Assembly: GCF_000373365.1 (NCBI RefSeq)
Contig: NZ_KB891208.1
Span: forward strand, 1 to 64,000
DNA length: 64,000 bases
Source: Parafrankia discariae
GTDB taxonomy: Bacteria; Actinomycetota; Actinomycetes; Frankiales; Frankiaceae
Direction: 5' to 3'
Shown in pieces: positions 18,313 through 27,169 of this stretch. The translations under genes were made by a program, and so were the position numbers. Position 1 is the first letter of the stretch. Each line of letters opens with the position of its first letter. Below the pieces are notes generated by a model, which did no database searches, was not told the DNA's origin, and saw only the letters and a list, made by a program, of their open reading frames with translations.

Positions 18313-18966
18313 TCACAGCGGTGCCACCCGGACGATTCTGGTCGGCGTCACGATGATGGTCACCGGCCGGTCGTGCGGCTTCGCCGGGACGTCCCCGAGC
18401 ACCTCGCGGTCGTTCAGCAGCGCGATCACCGGGGCCCCGGGGGTGGTCCGGGTCAGCGCGCGGTCGTAGGAGCCGCCGCCGCGTCCCAGCCGGTTGCCGC
18501 GCTCATCCGCCGCGAGCGCGGGCACGATCACGATGTCGGCCTTGGCGATCTCGACGAGCGGCGTGCTCGGCGGTGGCTCCCGGGTGCCCATCGCGCCGGG
18601 GATCAGTGTGCCGACGAACTCGCGGAAGTCCAGATCGAGGTCGGCGCGGACAACCGGTAGCAGCACCCGGACCCCTCGGGCACGCAGCCTGGTGAGGATC
18701 TCGGCGGTGTCCGGCTCGTCGGCCATCCCCACGTAGGCGGCGACGCAGGTGGCGGCGGTGACCTCGGGCAGCGTGAGCAGTCGCTCGGTCAGCACGGCCG
18801 GGTCGGGCAGCACGCCTGCCCGGCGCAACGCGAGCAGCCGCCTGCGCAGTTCGCTCTTGGCCGGTGGTGCCGCGGCGCCGGAGTCGGACTCGGCGCCAGC
18901 GCCGGATCCGGAGCCGGACCGGCCCACCACGCCACTGCCGGTGACGGTACCTCCGGTCACAGCCAT
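18313..18966 (-). CDS. 5-formyltetrahydrofolate cyclo-ligase
   Basis: 217 residues from ATG 18966. The family signatures are present: KSELRRRLLALRR near the N-terminus (ATP binding), and ALAADERGNRLGRGGGSYDR (about 145-170), the substrate/ATP loop. The enzyme converts 5-formyl-THF to 5,10-methenyl-THF with ATP. The first 30 residues are a Gly/Ser/Ala-rich leader. It is divergent from galU with a 435-base gap, which is the standard actinobacterial arrangement. Confidence 0.9.
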   Translation of the reverse strand: MAVTGGTVTGSGVVGRSGSGSGAGAESDSGAAAPPAKSELRRRLLALRRAGVLPDPAVLTERLLTLPEVTAATCVAAYVGMADEPDTAEILTRLRARGVRVLLPVVRADLDLDFREFVGTLIPGAMGTREPPPSTPLVEIAKADIVIVPALAADERGNRLGRGGGSYDRALTRTTPGAPVIALLNDREVLGDVPAKPHDRPVTIIVTPTRIVRVAPL

Positions 18967-19401
18967 CCCCACCCTCAGCGCACTCGGGCCCGGTGACCTG
19001 GGCGTTGGGCCCGTCACCAGACTCCTCGAGCTTTCCGCGCCGGCACGTTGTCCATGCGGCCGATGGTGATCCGAAAGACGACACCGGCACGACATCCCGC
19101 TGGCGAAGGCCTCACGGTACCGTGATCGACCCGCACGTGGAGGCCTGCCCGTTTCGGACCCGCCGGGCCTGGCCGACAGGTCGGTGAGCGTGACTTACCG
19201 GATGCGGACCGTCGGTCCGGGTGCTGCCCGACGCTCGCTGACGCCCCGCGGAGCGGGGGCGCCGGGACGCGGCATCGGGGACCACGGCGGCCCGAGGCCG
19301 CACGCGGATGCACGGTCATCATGGATGATCACCGGCTGTGAATGCCCTGTGTGCGTACACTGTCGTGCCCTGGGACTGCCCGCCCGACTAAGGTTTCGCC
19401 C
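18967..19401. promoter_or_regulatory. 435-base divergent intergenic region before galU
   Basis: It contains the 14-bp perfect palindrome TCACGGTACCGTGA (19112-19125). No gene is supported in it. A protein may bind the palindrome, but none is known to me. Confidence 0.4.
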
Positions 19402-20373
19402 ATGCCAGTGACGAAGGCGGTCATTCCCGCCGCGGGTCTGGGGACCCGGTTCCTCCCCGCGACGAAGTCGGTTCCGAAGGAGATGCTACCTGTCGTCGAC
19501 AGGCCGGCCATCGAATACGTCGTCGAAGAGGCCTCGCGCGCGGGCCTGCGTGACGTGCTGCTCGTGACGAGCCGCACCAAGAAGGCCATCGAGGACCACT
19601 TCGACAGGGAGGGGGATGTCGAGGCCGCGCTTGAGCGCAAGGGCGACAAGGTTCGCCTCGAACGCGTCCGGGCCTCCGCCGAGCTGGCCGAGGTCCACTC
19701 CGTCCGCCAGCCCTCGCCGCGCGGGCTCGGCCACGCTGTTCTCTGCGCGTCCGCGCACGTGGGTGACGAGTCGTTCGCGGTGCTGCTCGGGGACGACCTC
19801 ATCGACGAGCGCGACCCGCTGCTGGTCGAGATGCTGGCCGTCCAGGAGCGGCACGGCGGGGCGGTCGTCGCGCTGATGGAGGTGCCCGAGGAGGCCGTCT
19901 CCCTGTACGGAGTGGCGACGATCGCGCCGTCGGCCGTCGCTCCCGCTCCGGCCGCCTCGGCGGGGTCGGTCCCGGCGGTCGGGTCCGGGGGGCGCTACCG
20001 GACGGTGCGCATCACCGACCTGGTCGAGAAGCCGCCGGTGGACGAGGCGCCCAGCAACCTGGCCGTCATCGGGCGCTACGTGCTGCCCGCGGAGATCTTC
20101 GACGTCCTGCGTGTGACGCCGCCCGGCCGGGGAGACGAGATCCAGCTGACCGACGCCCTGCGGACGCTGGCGGGGCGGGCCGGCGCCGACCCGGGCGCGG
20201 AGCTTCCGGTGCACGGCGTCGTGTTCACCGGGCGCCGTTACGACACCGGTGACCGGGTCGACTACCTCAAGGCGGTCGTCCGGCTCGCCTGCGAGCGGCC
20301 GGACCTCGGCCCGGAGTTCTACCCGTGGCTGGAGGAGTACGTGGCGTCCGGCGGTCCCAAGGCCGAATGCTGA
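19402..20373 (+). CDS. galU: UTP-glucose-1-phosphate uridylyltransferase
   Basis: 323 residues from ATG 19402 (an in-frame ATG at 19342 adds a non-conserved leader). The nucleotidyltransferase signature VIPAAGLGTRFLPATKS is at the N-terminus, with KEMLPVVDRPAIEYVVEEA next, LGDDLIDE for the metal-binding Asp, and VEKPP for the sugar-phosphate lysine. It makes UDP-glucose for cell envelope polymers, trehalose and glycogen pathways. A long perfect hairpin follows immediately, so it is probably transcribed apart from moeA. Confidence 0.95.
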   Translation: MPVTKAVIPAAGLGTRFLPATKSVPKEMLPVVDRPAIEYVVEEASRAGLRDVLLVTSRTKKAIEDHFDREGDVEAALERKGDKVRLERVRASAELAEVHSVRQPSPRGLGHAVLCASAHVGDESFAVLLGDDLIDERDPLLVEMLAVQERHGGAVVALMEVPEEAVSLYGVATIAPSAVAPAPAASAGSVPAVGSGGRYRTVRITDLVEKPPVDEAPSNLAVIGRYVLPAEIFDVLRVTPPGRGDEIQLTDALRTLAGRAGADPGAELPVHGVVFTGRRYDTGDRVDYLKAVVRLACERPDLGPEFYPWLEEYVASGGPKAEC

Positions 20374-20378
20374 CCGGC

Positions 20379-20423
20379 GGGGCGGGCCGGCCCGCGACCG
20401 TGGGTCGCGGGCCGGCCCGCCCC
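20379..20423 (+). terminator. 20-bp perfect hairpin after galU
   Basis: GGGGCGGGCCGGCCCGCGAC and its exact complement surround a 5-base loop, six bases after the galU stop codon. No T tract. Confidence 0.75.
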
Positions 20424-20742
20424 GGCCGTTGGCTCGCCCTGCCCGCCGGCGGTCGGTCGCGTTGACGAAAAGTGACCAGGCCTGCGCTGCGAAGGACAGA
20501 CTGAAAATTTCCCGGGGCCCTTGCTTGGGCGCATCGGCACCTTCGGGCAGACTGAGCGCGCGTCTTCGCGCGGAATGTCCAGGCTCCTGACAGGCTGGCC
20601 CTGCAGTCGCCACGTCAGGCGAGGAATCGCCCGCGGGTCAACGACTGTCGGGTGCCCACTCGGCGGCCGTCGTGACCTGCTGCCCGGCCACCGCTGACAC
20701 GAAGGCTATATGGCCTGAACAGAAGTGTAAAGAACGGGACGG
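20424..20742. other. intergenic region between galU terminator and moeA
   Basis: About 320 bases without a supported gene. It must hold the promoter for the moeA-rimJ operon. The segment at 20706-20735 is locally AT-rich, but I cannot point to clear -35/-10 boxes. Confidence 0.45.
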
Positions 20743-22023
20743 GTGCCTGTGAAAACGGTAGACCAGCACGCATCGGACATTATGGCCGCAATCGGCCCCA
20801 TGCCGCCGCGGCGGACGGCGCTGCGCGAGGCCCACGGCTGCGTCCTCGCGGCGGACGTGCGGGCGACGGTGGCCGTACCGGGGTTCGACAACTCCGCGAT
20901 GGACGGCTACGCCGCCCGCGCCGCGGACGTAGCCGAGGCGAGTGCGGACAGCCCGGTGACGCTTCCCGTCGCCGGCGAGATCATGGCCGGCCCGGTGTCC
21001 CCCGCGGCACTCGCGCCGGGCACCGTCGTACGGATCATGACCGGTGCCCCGCTCCCGAAGGGCGCCGACACGATCGTCCAGCTCGAGTGGACCGACGACG
21101 GCGTCGAGACCGTGCGGATCGACCGGGCGCCGCGCCGCGGCCTGCACATCCGTCGGGCCGGGGAGGACATCGCGCCCGGCAACCTCGTGCTCGCCGCGGG
21201 CACCGTGCTCGGCGCCGCGCAGATCGGCCTGCTGGCCGCCGTCAACATCGCCCGGCCGGCGGTCCACCCGCGCCCGCGGGTGGCCGTCCTGTCCACCGGC
21301 AGCGAGCTCGTCGAGGTCGGCACCCCGCTCGGGCCCGGCCAGATCGTCGACTCGAACAGCCACGCCATCGCCGCCGCGGCGCACGAGGCGGGGGCGCTCG
21401 TCCGCCGGGTCGACGGTGTGTCGGACGACCCCGACGAGTTCGGCGCGACCTTCGACGAACTGCTGCGCAGCACCGACGTCGTGATCACCACCGGCGGCAT
21501 CAGCGTCGGCGCGCGGGACGTCGTCAAGCAGGTCCTGAGCAAGTCCGACGAGATCCGGTTCGAGCGCATCGCCATGCAGCCCGGCAAGCCGCAGGGCTTC
21601 GGCGTCGTCGGTGGCGTTCCCGTCTTCACGCTTCCGGGTAACCCGGTGAGCGCCCTGGTGTCGTTCGAGCTGTTCGTCCGGCCGGCGCTGCGGCGGCTGC
21701 GGGGCCTGCCGGTCGCCCCGGAGGGAGCGGGCTGGCAGCGCCCGGCCACCGGCACCGTCATCGTCCGGGTGAGCGAGACTATGCAGTCCGCAGCGGGAAG
21801 GCGTACCTTTCCCCGGGTCCGTCTCGAACGTGACGACACCGGTGAGCTGGTCGCGACGTCCGCCGGGGGGCAGGGCGCCCACCAGATGTCGGGGCTGGCC
21901 TCGGCCCACGCGCTGCTCGTCGTCCCCGAGGAGGTCACCGAGGTGCCCGCAGGCACGAAGCTCCCCGCGGTGCTGCTGCCCGAGCCCGAGTGGGCCGGCC
22001 CGTCCACCGAGGCCCGCGGGTGA
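20743..22023 (+). CDS. moeA: MoeA/gephyrin-like molybdopterin molybdotransferase (possible Glp)
   Basis: 426 residues from GTG 20743; GTG 20749 is also possible. MoeA motifs in order: PGFDNSAMDGYAAR, GAPLPKGADTIVQ, STGSELVEVG with DSNSHAIAA, TTGGISVGARD, MQPGKPQGFG and LPGNPVSALVSFELFVRPA. MoeA inserts molybdate into adenylylated molybdopterin. In actinobacteria the copy in this locus (galU-moeA-...-rimJ-membrane protein) is the one called Glp in Corynebacterium, which works in cell division with its membrane receptor GLPR/SepX. The moaC and mog genes that follow favour a cofactor role as well. Its stop overlaps the moaC start by 4 bases. Confidence 0.92.
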   Translation: MPVKTVDQHASDIMAAIGPMPPRRTALREAHGCVLAADVRATVAVPGFDNSAMDGYAARAADVAEASADSPVTLPVAGEIMAGPVSPAALAPGTVVRIMTGAPLPKGADTIVQLEWTDDGVETVRIDRAPRRGLHIRRAGEDIAPGNLVLAAGTVLGAAQIGLLAAVNIARPAVHPRPRVAVLSTGSELVEVGTPLGPGQIVDSNSHAIAAAAHEAGALVRRVDGVSDDPDEFGATFDELLRSTDVVITTGGISVGARDVVKQVLSKSDEIRFERIAMQPGKPQGFGVVGGVPVFTLPGNPVSALVSFELFVRPALRRLRGLPVAPEGAGWQRPATGTVIVRVSETMQSAAGRRTFPRVRLERDDTGELVATSAGGQGAHQMSGLASAHALLVVPEEVTEVPAGTKLPAVLLPEPEWAGPSTEARG

Positions 22024-22535
22024 CCGGTCCCGGGCGGTTCACCCACGTCGACGACCGGGGCGCGGCGCGGATGGTCGACGTCTCGGCCAAGGAGGTGACG
22101 GCGCGCACGGCGACCGCCACCGGCTGCCTGCGCACCGCACCGGACGTCGTCGCGCTGCTGCGCGGCGCGGGGGTACCCAAGGGTGACGCGCTCGCCGTGG
22201 CCCGCATCGCCGGGATCATGGGCGCCAAGCGCACCCCTGACCTGATCCCGCTCTGCCACCCGATCGCCGTCTCCGGTGTCCAGGTCGAGCTGACCGTGGT
22301 CGACCACGGGGTGGAGATCACCGCCACGGTGCGCACCGCCGACCGGACCGGGGTGGAGATGGAGGCGCTCACCGCTGTCGCGGTCGCCGGGCTGACGCTG
22401 CACGACATGGTGAAGGCGGTCGACCCGCTGGCCGAGCTGACCGGGGTCCGGGTCGTCGCCAAGACCGGCGGCAAGTCCGGGGACTGGCACCGCGACGGGG
22501 CCGGTTCGCCCGGCGACGGGGCCGGCTCGTCGTGA
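22020..22535 (+). CDS. moaC: cyclic pyranopterin monophosphate synthase MoaC
   Basis: 171 residues from GTG 22020, which overlaps the moeA stop as GTGA. MoaC motifs: MVDVSAKEVTARTATATG, AKRTPDLIPLCHPI and DRTGVEMEALTAVAVAGLTL with HDMVKAVD. It converts the MoaA product to cyclic pyranopterin monophosphate in molybdenum cofactor synthesis. The last 12 residues are a Gly/Ser tail. Translation is probably coupled with both neighbours, since its stop again overlaps the next start by 4 bases. No moaA is in this window. Confidence 0.94.
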   Translation: MTGPGRFTHVDDRGAARMVDVSAKEVTARTATATGCLRTAPDVVALLRGAGVPKGDALAVARIAGIMGAKRTPDLIPLCHPIAVSGVQVELTVVDHGVEITATVRTADRTGVEMEALTAVAVAGLTLHDMVKAVDPLAELTGVRVVAKTGGKSGDWHRDGAGSPGDGAGSS

Positions 22536-23068
22536 GCGGCCCCTCCGAGCTGCCGGCGGGAGCGCGGGCGCGGGTCGTGACGGTCTCCGACCGCGCCCAC
22601 CGCGGCGCCTACCCCGACCGCTCGGGCCCGTTGCTGGTCGACGCCCTGGTCGGGATGGGCTTCGACGTGCCCGCGCCGGTGGTCGTCCCGGACGAGCGGG
22701 CGGAGATCACCGCGGCCCTGCGCGCGGCCGTCGAAGCCGGGGTCGATCTGGTGGTGACCACCGGGGGCACCGGTCTCGGGCCGCGGGATGTCACGCCCGA
22801 GGCCACAAGGGACCTGCTGGACAGAGAGGTGCCCGGTCTGGCCGAGGCGCTGCGGGCGGCCGGGCGGGTCAAGGTGCCCACCGCGGTCCTCTCCCGTGGT
22901 CTCGTCGGCACTGTCGGAGCGACCCTGGTCGTGAACCTGCCCGGGTCGACCGGGGGAGTGCGTGACGGCGCCGCGGTCCTCTCCCCGGTCGTCGCGCACG
23001 CGATCGCCCAGCTGCGCGGCGACACCGACCACACCGGCGCCTCGCCCACCGGCGGCACACCGGCGTGA
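22532..23068 (+). CDS. mog: molybdopterin adenylyltransferase, MogA/MoaB family
   Basis: 178 residues from GTG 22532 (GTGA overlap with moaC). Motifs: VVTVSDRAHRGAYPDRSG, VVTTGGTGLGPRDVTPEATR, VLSRGLVGTVGATLVVNLPG and STGGVRDGAAVL. It adenylylates molybdopterin before metal insertion by MoeA. The C-terminus is a short Gly/Thr tail. The stop overlaps the next gene start by 4 bases. Confidence 0.93.
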   Translation: MSGPSELPAGARARVVTVSDRAHRGAYPDRSGPLLVDALVGMGFDVPAPVVVPDERAEITAALRAAVEAGVDLVVTTGGTGLGPRDVTPEATRDLLDREVPGLAEALRAAGRVKVPTAVLSRGLVGTVGATLVVNLPGSTGGVRDGAAVLSPVVAHAIAQLRGDTDHTGASPTGGTPA

Positions 23069-23697
23069 GAGCGCCCGGCTGGCCGGTCACCCTCCGCCAC
23101 GACGACGTCGTCGTCCGGCCCATGCGCCTGCGTGACGCCCCGACCTGGGTCGAGGTCCGCACGCGCAACGCCGACTGGCTCGCCCCGTGGGAGGCCACCT
23201 CGCCGGGCTCGGCGTCGGTGCGGGCCACCTGGAACGAGCGTCAGACCATCGGCGTCTACACCCAGATGCTTCAGCGGCTGCGGGCGCAGGCCCGGGTGGG
23301 CGCGGCGCTCCCGTTCGCCATCGCCGTCGACGGCCGGCTGGTCGGGCAGCTCACCGTGTCGACGATCGTGCGCGGGGCGTTCAACAACGGCCAGGTCGGC
23401 TACTGGGTGGACGGCCTGCACGCCGGGCGTGGCATCGCCCCGACGGCGCTGGCACTGGTCACCGACCACTGTTTCGGCCCGGTCGGGCTGCACCGGCTGG
23501 AGGCCAACGTCCGCCCGGAGAACGCGGCCAGCCGCCGGATGCTGGTGAAGCTGGGCTTCCGCGAGGAGGGCCTGCACCGCAGATTTCTCGCGATCGACGG
23601 CCGGTACCGCGACCATATCGGCTATGCGCTGACCACCGAGGACGTCCCCGGGGGATTGCTGGCCCACTGGAGCCGCACCCGTTCGCCCTCCTCCTGA
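23065..23697 (+). CDS. rimJ: GNAT N-acetyltransferase, RimJ type
   Basis: 210 residues from GTG 23065 (GTGA overlap with mog). The GNAT fold is clear: VVRPMRLRDAPTWVEVRTRN, ending in LHRLEANVRPENAASRRMLV and KLGFREEGLHRRFL, with a GYWVDGLHAGRGIAPTAL acetyl-CoA loop (about 113-130). RimJ-like enzymes acetylate protein N-termini. The gene is conserved between moeA/mog and the SepX-like gene in actinobacteria, and is the fourth gene of this overlapping operon. Confidence 0.9.
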   Translation: MRAPGWPVTLRHDDVVVRPMRLRDAPTWVEVRTRNADWLAPWEATSPGSASVRATWNERQTIGVYTQMLQRLRAQARVGAALPFAIAVDGRLVGQLTVSTIVRGAFNNGQVGYWVDGLHAGRGIAPTALALVTDHCFGPVGLHRLEANVRPENAASRRMLVKLGFREEGLHRRFLAIDGRYRDHIGYALTTEDVPGGLLAHWSRTRSPSS

Positions 23698-24381
23698 GGA
23701 GACTTACGGCACAGACTTTCGCCCCGGGCGCCGTCAGTGCCGATGACTGTTTGTCCAGGGCCCGTTAGCGCGGTTCTCCGGGTCGTCCGGGCCCCGCTCC
23801 GGAGCGCGGTTCGTGGACCCTCCGCACGTCCCACGCAGTCTCTTTGGATGTCCAACGCGCGCCGTTCGGGTCGGCTCCGGCGACCCCGTGCGCTGTCGCC
23901 GGTGCTCGCTGTGGCCCACTCGGGTCGAGGGGGTCGTCGCCCGACCGGCCCGGCGTTACGTTGGGTGCTCGTAGTGTGACCTGCCCACCCGGACGGGGGG
24001 AGTATCACCTGGCCCACATCGGCACCACCTCGGATTGACAGTGGACGGCCACCCGGTGAACCTCGCCGACGAGTGCGACACGCGGGCTTCCGGTCGGTGA
24101 CCGCACGCATTCCGCTCACTAGCGTCGAGCACGAAATCGTAAACGACGACATCGAGAAGAGGCGTCCCGATGCTCTGCTCGCTCGCGCATACCGCGCCTG
24201 GCGCGTCCGATCCGCGCCCGGCTCGCGGCGGGCGGGCGGGGGCCAGGTCCCCTCTCCCCGGCCGCCCTGAGGGATGCCCGGCCGGCCAGGCCGACCCGGC
24301 CGGCATCGCGAACGGTTCGCGTCGGCCGAACGGTGTCAGCGCGCCGAACGACGTCCCGGGAACAGCGCGGAGCGTGACGTC
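23698..24381. other. 684-base intergenic region before the SepX-like gene
   Basis: No frame here has coding character. A TTGACA hexamer sits at 24035-24040 but no convincing -10 follows at the right distance. The region probably holds a promoter for the membrane protein gene. Confidence 0.4.
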
Positions 24382-26412
24382 GTGAGTGCGCTCATCTGGC
24401 TGGCGATCGTTGCCGTATGGGGGTTCGTGCTCATCCCCATGTGGCTGCGTCACCATGATTCGGCGGTGGAGCAGCGGTCGGCGGACCGCTTCTCGACCGC
24501 CATGCGGGTGCTCTCGCGGCGCGGCTCACCGCGCGCCGGCACGGGCCCGCTGACGCGGGCCCCGTCCGAGGGCTCGCCGGCGGTGGCACAGGAGGCGGCA
24601 GGGATGGCGCGATCGCGCATCGGCGAGGGCCCCGGCACCGGGCCGCGCGGCGCTGCCGACCCGGCGGACTCCCGGGCCGGCGTGAACTCCACGGCCGCCG
24701 GCCGGACCGTTCCGGTGACCTCCGCCGGCGCGGATCTCCCCGCGGGCACCGGCCCGGACGCGCACCCCCGTACGGACCTGGTCGACGACCTCGACCCCAT
24801 GGACAGTCTCGACCCCATGGACGACCTCGAGCACGACGACCTCGAGCATCTGGCCGGCCTCGAGCATCTGGACGCCGTGGACGGCGGCCACGGCGTGGAG
24901 CACGCCGACGGGATGGACGACTTCGCCGACGACGACCGCTCGGCGGTCGCGCCGGGGGACGTCGACGCGACCCCACGGCTGTTCGGGCCGACCTCGGGTG
25001 TGCTGCGCCGTGTCCCGGTCGACCGGGCCGTCCGCGCGGCGCAGGCCGATCGCACCGCGCTCGTCCGGCTGCGGCGTCAGCGGCTGTTCGTCCTGCTCAC
25101 CGCGCTGCCGATCAGCGTCATCCTCGCCGCCACCCTCGGTGGCATGTGGATGATCGTCCACCTCGCCGTCGACGTCGTCGCCGCCGGCTACGTGCTGCAC
25201 CTGCGCCGGTCCGCCCAGACACACCGCCGGCTGATCCGCTCCCGGGCCGCGCTCGACCGGCGGATCGCCGCCGAGCGGGCCGCCCGTGCCAACGGTGGCA
25301 TCCGCGGCTGGACCGGCGGCGCGCGGGAGCACACCCCGGGCTCCGCGTCCTGGGCCGGCGTTCCGGCGCACGGCACCGGGTACCCGCCGGTGCGGCCATC
25401 CGCCGGGGGCGCGGACGAGGCGTTCACCGCCGGCGACCTCGCGCACGCCCGCGCCGAGACCGTTGATCTCGGCGCCGGCGCCGACCGGGCGCACGTCACG
25501 GGCGAGGCCGGCGACCACCGTGGCGGTGCCGGCGACGACGACGCGGAGGGAGACGACCCGGCGGCCCCGCCCGGCGATCACTACTCCGCCGAGTACTACT
25601 CCGACGACGCCCACTCCGGTGCCGCCCACGAGATCGCGACGGACGCGGCAGCGGCCTCGTCGGTCTCGTCGGCGGAGGGTGCCTACGCCGGCCACCAGCC
25701 GGGGTACACCGAGTACACGGCCCGCCGCGACGCCTCCGGTGACGTCGAGTACGTCGAGTACGTCAACGCAGAACAGCTGGGCTACGACGCTCCGGTGGCC
25801 TACCAGGCGCCCGCCGACGTCGGCACGGGGGCCGAGTACGCCGAGTACGCCGGCCAGGCCGAGTACCCGGAAACGGAGTACGTCGGGTACCACGCGCACG
25901 CCGAGTACCAGGCCGAGTACGTCGAGTACGTCCAGCAGGCAGGGCACGCCGAGGAGGCCGGCTATGCCGCGGCGGCCGGCTACGGCGAAGAGGCGGGCTA
26001 CGCCGAGCAGACGGGGTACGCAGAGCAGGTCGGGTACGCCGAGCAGGCGGGCTACGCCGAGCAGGTCGGGTACGAGGCCCACGAACAGATCGCCTACGGC
26101 TACGGTGGCGCCGCTGACGGGACTGGCCACACCGCGCCGGCCGGTGGCGCGATGGCCGCCGGGCCCGCCGCGCCCCGCTCCGGCGGCGCGCCCCGCCCCG
26201 TCCCGCGCCCCGGGGCCCGGCCGAACACCTCGCGTCCCGGACGCGTCCAGGTCAACCCGCCCGGAACGCACGGTGGCCTGATCCCGCCCGCCGCGGCGAC
26301 CGCGAGCCAGGGCGAGGCGGTCGCGGCCACCGAGGCGACCGGGCCGGCCGCCGGAGCCCAGGCACCGGACGAGCTCGAGACCCTGCTCCGTCGGCACGCC
26401 GTCGGCAGCTGA
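24382..26412 (+). CDS. sepX: SepX/GLPR-like division membrane protein
   Basis: 676 residues from GTG 24382 (in-frame ATG 24274 adds a basic low-complexity leader). It begins with a membrane helix and motif VSALIWLAIVAVWGFVLIPM then WLRRHD-like WLRHHD, the start typical of SepX (Streptomyces) and GLPR (Corynebacterium). An acidic Asp/Glu/Leu/His region (about 130-200) follows, then two membrane helices (about 232-273), then a disordered tail rich in Tyr and Glu (about 433-573; EYVEYV, AEYAEYA and EQVGYAEQAGY units), and a Pro/Ala-rich end. SepX and GLPR help position the divisome and bind the MoeA-like Glp. The gene order here matches those loci. Assignment rests on order and the N-terminus. 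Confidence 0.8.
   Translation: MSALIWLAIVAVWGFVLIPMWLRHHDSAVEQRSADRFSTAMRVLSRRGSPRAGTGPLTRAPSEGSPAVAQEAAGMARSRIGEGPGTGPRGAADPADSRAGVNSTAAGRTVPVTSAGADLPAGTGPDAHPRTDLVDDLDPMDSLDPMDDLEHDDLEHLAGLEHLDAVDGGHGVEHADGMDDFADDDRSAVAPGDVDATPRLFGPTSGVLRRVPVDRAVRAAQADRTALVRLRRQRLFVLLTALPISVILAATLGGMWMIVHLAVDVVAAGYVLHLRRSAQTHRRLIRSRAALDRRIAAERAARANGGIRGWTGGAREHTPGSASWAGVPAHGTGYPPVRPSAGGADEAFTAGDLAHARAETVDLGAGADRAHVTGEAGDHRGGAGDDDAEGDDPAAPPGDHYSAEYYSDDAHSGAAHEIATDAAAASSVSSAEGAYAGHQPGYTEYTARRDASGDVEYVEYVNAEQLGYDAPVAYQAPADVGTGAEYAEYAGQAEYPETEYVGYHAHAEYQAEYVEYVQQAGHAEEAGYAAAAGYGEEAGYAEQTGYAEQVGYAEQAGYAEQVGYEAHEQIAYGYGGAADGTGHTAPAGGAMAAGPAAPRSGGAPRPVPRPGARPNTSRPGRVQVNPPGTHGGLIPPAAATASQGEAVAATEATGPAAGAQAPDELETLLRRHAVGS
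25720..26090 (+). repeat. Tyr/Glu-coding imperfect repeats in the SepX-like gene
   Basis: Units of GAGTACGTC or GCCGAGTACGCC and GCCGAGCAGGTCGGGTAC recur. They encode EYV, AEYA and AEQVGY units. The last block (25970-26080) is a run of about six AEQxGY units of 18 bases with small changes. Confidence 0.8.
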
Positions 26413-26678
26413 CCGCCGGCGGCCGACCAGCGGCAGCCGACCAGCAGCCGATCATCGGCGGGGGCGGTCGGTGGCCGGGCCACGGGCACCGGTCGGTGCC
26501 CGGCACCGTCAGGTGGGTGACACGGGTCACAGGTTCCGGCGGGCGAGCGGCCGCCGCCTCCGGAGATGTCCAGGCCGGCGGCGCTGGCCTGCGGTGGGCC
26601 GGCGACGCCGACCGCTCGCCGGCCCGCAGAGGGTCGCTGACGGGCCGGGCACGTCCGGCCGGGGGCTCGGTCCGCGTG

Positions 26679-26684
26679 CATAAT
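26679..26684 (+). promoter_or_regulatory. -10 box of a leaderless transcript
   Basis: CATAAT ends 7 bases before GTG 26691, the spacing expected if transcription starts at the G of the start codon. No good -35 is seen. Confidence 0.5.
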
Positions 26685-26690
26685 GGCCTC

Positions 26691-26789
26691 GTGACACTCC
26701 GCTCGCAGACCACCCGCGCCACCGCTCGTCGGCGTGCCGGGGTCCTGGCTGCCTGTCCGCGGTGTTGTCCCTGCCCTCGCGCCCACTGA
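26691..26789 (+). CDS. leaderless Cys-rich leader peptide (32 aa)
   Basis: GTG start with a CATAAT -10 box 7 bases before it and no ribosome site, so a leaderless mRNA is likely. The peptide is very basic (Arg/Thr-rich) and ends ACPRCCPCPRAH, with four of its last eleven codons for Cys. Polycysteine leaderless ORFs in mycobacteria act as Cys-responsive attenuators. Here the downstream gene is the unknown 27170 gene, 380 bases away. It could also be a spurious frame, as the 5' part follows the composition of the region. Confidence 0.45.
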   Translation: MTLRSQTTRATARRRAGVLAACPRCCPCPRAH

Positions 26790-27169
26790 CGCCGCGCACG
26801 AACCACGAACCACCGCCCGGCGTCGCCCGATCCGGTTCCACCCGGCGGGCCGGGGCGTGAGGGGCCTCCGGATCACATTCCTCCCGCCTGGCCGGCCAGC
26901 GGCCTGAGTCCACGCGGGGCCCGTGATCACGTGCCAGCCTTCCGGAGCTCACCGCGGGTCGACGCCCGCGCTCGTGCTCCGGCGATGTGTCCTTCCGTGT
27001 TCGTTCAGCGGTGCGTCCCAAGGGCCGTGCCGTCGGTGTCTCCGTCCGTTCCCCGCCACGCGCCCGTCCGGCGTCCCAGGCGGGATCCGGAGCGCCGGCG
27101 AGGCGCGGCGCCAGTCGGGACCAGGCGCCGGCGGGTACAACCCGCGGCAGGAGGAGAGATCCGGTCTTG

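Larger units (their letters stand above)
26413..27169. other. 757-base region with a leaderless leader ORF
   Basis: Between the SepX-like gene and the next gene there is only the 32-codon Cys-rich ORF at 26691. The rest has no supported gene. The 380 bases from that ORF to gene 27170 would be its untranslated leader. Confidence 0.45.

Noticed and set aside
20424..20742. Molybdenum cofactor riboswitch before moeA
   Set aside because: I could not find a conserved stem pattern by eye, and GC-rich hairpins are common here.
23698..24381. Small genes in the region before the SepX-like gene
   Set aside because: Frames of 60-80 codons lack ribosome sites and family features.
24274..24381. ATG 24274 as start of the SepX-like protein
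   Set aside because: The added 36 residues are basic low-complexity sequence; GTG 24382 starts right at the conserved membrane helix.
26496..26690. 97-residue extension of the Cys-rich ORF
   Set aside because: The upstream part has no start signals; the -10 box sits directly before GTG 26691.
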